Below, piece after piece: positions 62,377 through 64,000 of a stretch of 64,000 nucleotides of DNA (the stretch's first letter is position 1; every line of letters starts with the position of its first letter). Both the position numbers and the translations under genes were made by a program. The notes under the pieces are model-generated. The model was given only the letters and a program-made list of their open reading frames with translations, ran no database searches and was not told the origin of the DNA. Source of the DNA: Luidia sarsii (Eukaryota > Echinodermata > Asteroidea > Paxillosida > Luidiidae); assembly GCA_949987565.1 (NCBI GenBank), contig OX465105.1, positions 22,946,653 to 23,010,652 of the forward strand. Reading direction: 5' to 3'.

Positions 62377-62834
62377 ATCGGTCATTTGGTGCCATGGAGT
62401 TATCATAACTCTATGGTTGGCGCAGAAATCGGCGCGCGCAGTATGTGCGAACAGTATCACTAAATCGAGAATTTGTGTGCCCTTATAGCCGATTCGATTT
62501 TTTGCTAATTACGGCCACCAGATCTGCAGAAAAAATACCCCAAAATGTGTAGTACATGTATAATACATCTCAGCTGATTCTAAGCTGATTGAGCATTTCA
62601 CGAAAGTGTTGTGCCCATATTATTTTCTTCTGTTCACGCTCATCTGTGCCGGGTGTCGAACAAACGCTTGTGTCCCTGTACGAAGACGCGAATCTGGATT
62701 TTGAGGACAGTCCCAGCATCACACCGACCCATTGTGCATGCGCCACATGCGAGGTTGGTGTTTATGGGATCGGGAGTTACACCTTATACTGCGGGTTCGC
62801 GTGCCGATCAATAAAAGAAAAAGAAAAGAAAAAT

Positions 62835-62930
62835 ACCGCCATCCCGGAATCGAACCAAGAACCTTGAAATTGACAGCCAAGTTTTTGTGCACAAGGCCAC
62901 TTGAAATATACCACACCTCTCTATATCTAA
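62835..62930 (-). mobile_element. tRNA-like SINE fragment
   Basis: On the - strand, CAAGTGGCCTTGTGCAC and GGTTCTTGGTTCGATTCCGG give A- and B-box-like words. The tail is A-rich on the other side (AAAGAAAAAGAAAAG). No acceptor pairing. Confidence 0.5.
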
Positions 62931-62999
62931 TCATGGAGGAATATTCCTCCATGATCTAATACATAATTAATAGGCAAGCTGGATTATAAGGGGTAGGCC

Positions 63000-64000
63000 T
63001 ATGGCCGTTAGCGGCGGGCTTTTGGGTTTCGTTTGGTGCAGAATCGTGCTCCCATCGAACACTGTACAAAACATTCACCTTCAAAGCAAACGACTTCACA
63101 CCCAAAAGTTTCTCAGTTCTTGTATAGCTATACTGACAATAATTGTAGTTTGGACCTTCATCTCCCGGATTCTTTTCAATTTGTGTGCCCTTAGTGGCCG
63201 ATTAGATGTTTTGCTAAATCCCCCAGAACGTCATGTGCCGTACGTGGGGTCGAGCTTATAGTGCGGCCTGCAGACCGCAGAACTTTAAAGGGTTCCTGAA
63301 ATAAAAATAAAAAAAGGAATAATTATGATGTGTAATCGATCAGAGAGGGTATGAACTTCCATGTGACAGTTTGTTTTTTAAATATAGTAAATGGTTTAGC
63401 CTTTCCTAAGTCTTACAAAAGCTTTCTCGATATTATTAAAAAAATAAATATTTCAGGTACCCCTCAAATACACGCACTAGAAACTTCATGGGCGCAGAAG
63501 AGCAAAGGCTGTAGACGTGACCGTGTCATGAGTGCCAACTCATGCCAACCGTTATTCAAGCGTCCGAATGGAACACATGGCCTAGCATGAGTCCATGCAA
63601 GATGTGCGCTAATATTCGAAAACGTGCGTACCCGCGGTCCCGACATCTCCCTGTATTCCAAAGAGTAAAGAGAAAGAAGAAACATAAAAAGATGATCAAA
63701 GTTTACGATATAGAAGACGTTAATTATTTGTATTTAGGCAGAAATCTGACAGTATAGCAACCAGTTCCTCTTACTTTGCAACTGCTTATGCCCCAGCTGC
63801 TGACAACAAATGACCATAAATTAGAAGGGCCTGAGATTTATAACTTGCACGATCGATCGAAAGACCAATATATTTCCGACAATAAATTGCAGCTGTAATC
63901 TCAGCTGATCAGTGTTCACGGTAAGAACGAATACAAAATATTGTTGACAAATTGCAAAGAAAAAATTGACTGGACCGGGACTTGAACCCCGAGACTTCTG
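63000..64000. other. Right edge of window, no supported gene
   Basis: AT-rich sequence with short frames that match nothing I recognise. The last ~40 bp (TTGACTGGACCGGGACTTGA) start another reverse-strand tRNA-derived SINE, like 58150-58215 and 19270, cut by the window end. Confidence 0.45.

Overview
This is animal nuclear DNA: spliced genes with GT..AG introns, tRNA-derived SINEs, MITEs, non-LTR retrotransposons and minisatellites. Gene content (PRPF8, CHCHD2, CRCP/RPC9 and an orphan-type NR1 nuclear receptor) together with large, repeat-rich introns suggests an invertebrate, probably a marine deuterostome such as an echinoderm, hemichordate or amphioxus. The species cannot be fixed from the window alone.

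Layout. (1) Positions 1-26,520 hold the 3' part of PRPF8 on the + strand. Twenty-five coding exons (485-25,062) give 1,443 residues, matching roughly residue 893 to the C-terminus of human PRPF8, followed by a 3' UTR. (2) Positions 26,530-33,000 are intergenic and repeat-rich. (3) Positions ~33,280-44,400 (+) hold a nuclear receptor with a two-zinc-finger DNA-binding domain and a full ligand-binding domain ending in an AF-2 helix. Two candidate first exons lie far upstream. (4) Positions 44,900-53,300 are intergenic, with palindromes, MITEs and satellites. (5) Positions ~53,360-56,910 (-) hold CHCHD2, a twin-CX9C mitochondrial protein with a Q-rich linker. (6) Positions 58,357-61,587 (-) hold CRCP/RPC9, a subunit of RNA polymerase III. 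(7) Positions 61,600-64,000 are foldback elements and SINE debris.

Two things stand out, both inside PRPF8. First, four PRPF8 introns each carry a near-identical ~148-nt element with all the hallmarks of a box H/ACA snoRNA: two hairpins, hinge ACAGTA, a 3' ACA plus 3 nt, and 15 nt from each upper stem to its box. Both of its pockets are complementary to neighbouring sites of conserved 18S rRNA, 25 nt apart. Second, the 3' splice site and first 46 nt of one PRPF8 exon are tandemly repeated 27 times with an exact 89-bp period and no indels. At least 25 of the 26 upstream copies keep a complete acceptor, and every one of them would lead to an in-frame stop. A separate 154-bp duplication repeats a PRPF8 donor site. 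PRPF8 is itself the core protein of the spliceosome, so decoy splice sites in its own gene raise the possibility of splicing-based self-regulation; this is only a hypothesis.

The three housekeeping genes work in different processes (splicing, mitochondrial intermembrane-space biology and Pol III transcription), so there is no operon-like logic. The snoRNA and PRPF8 do share one transcript.
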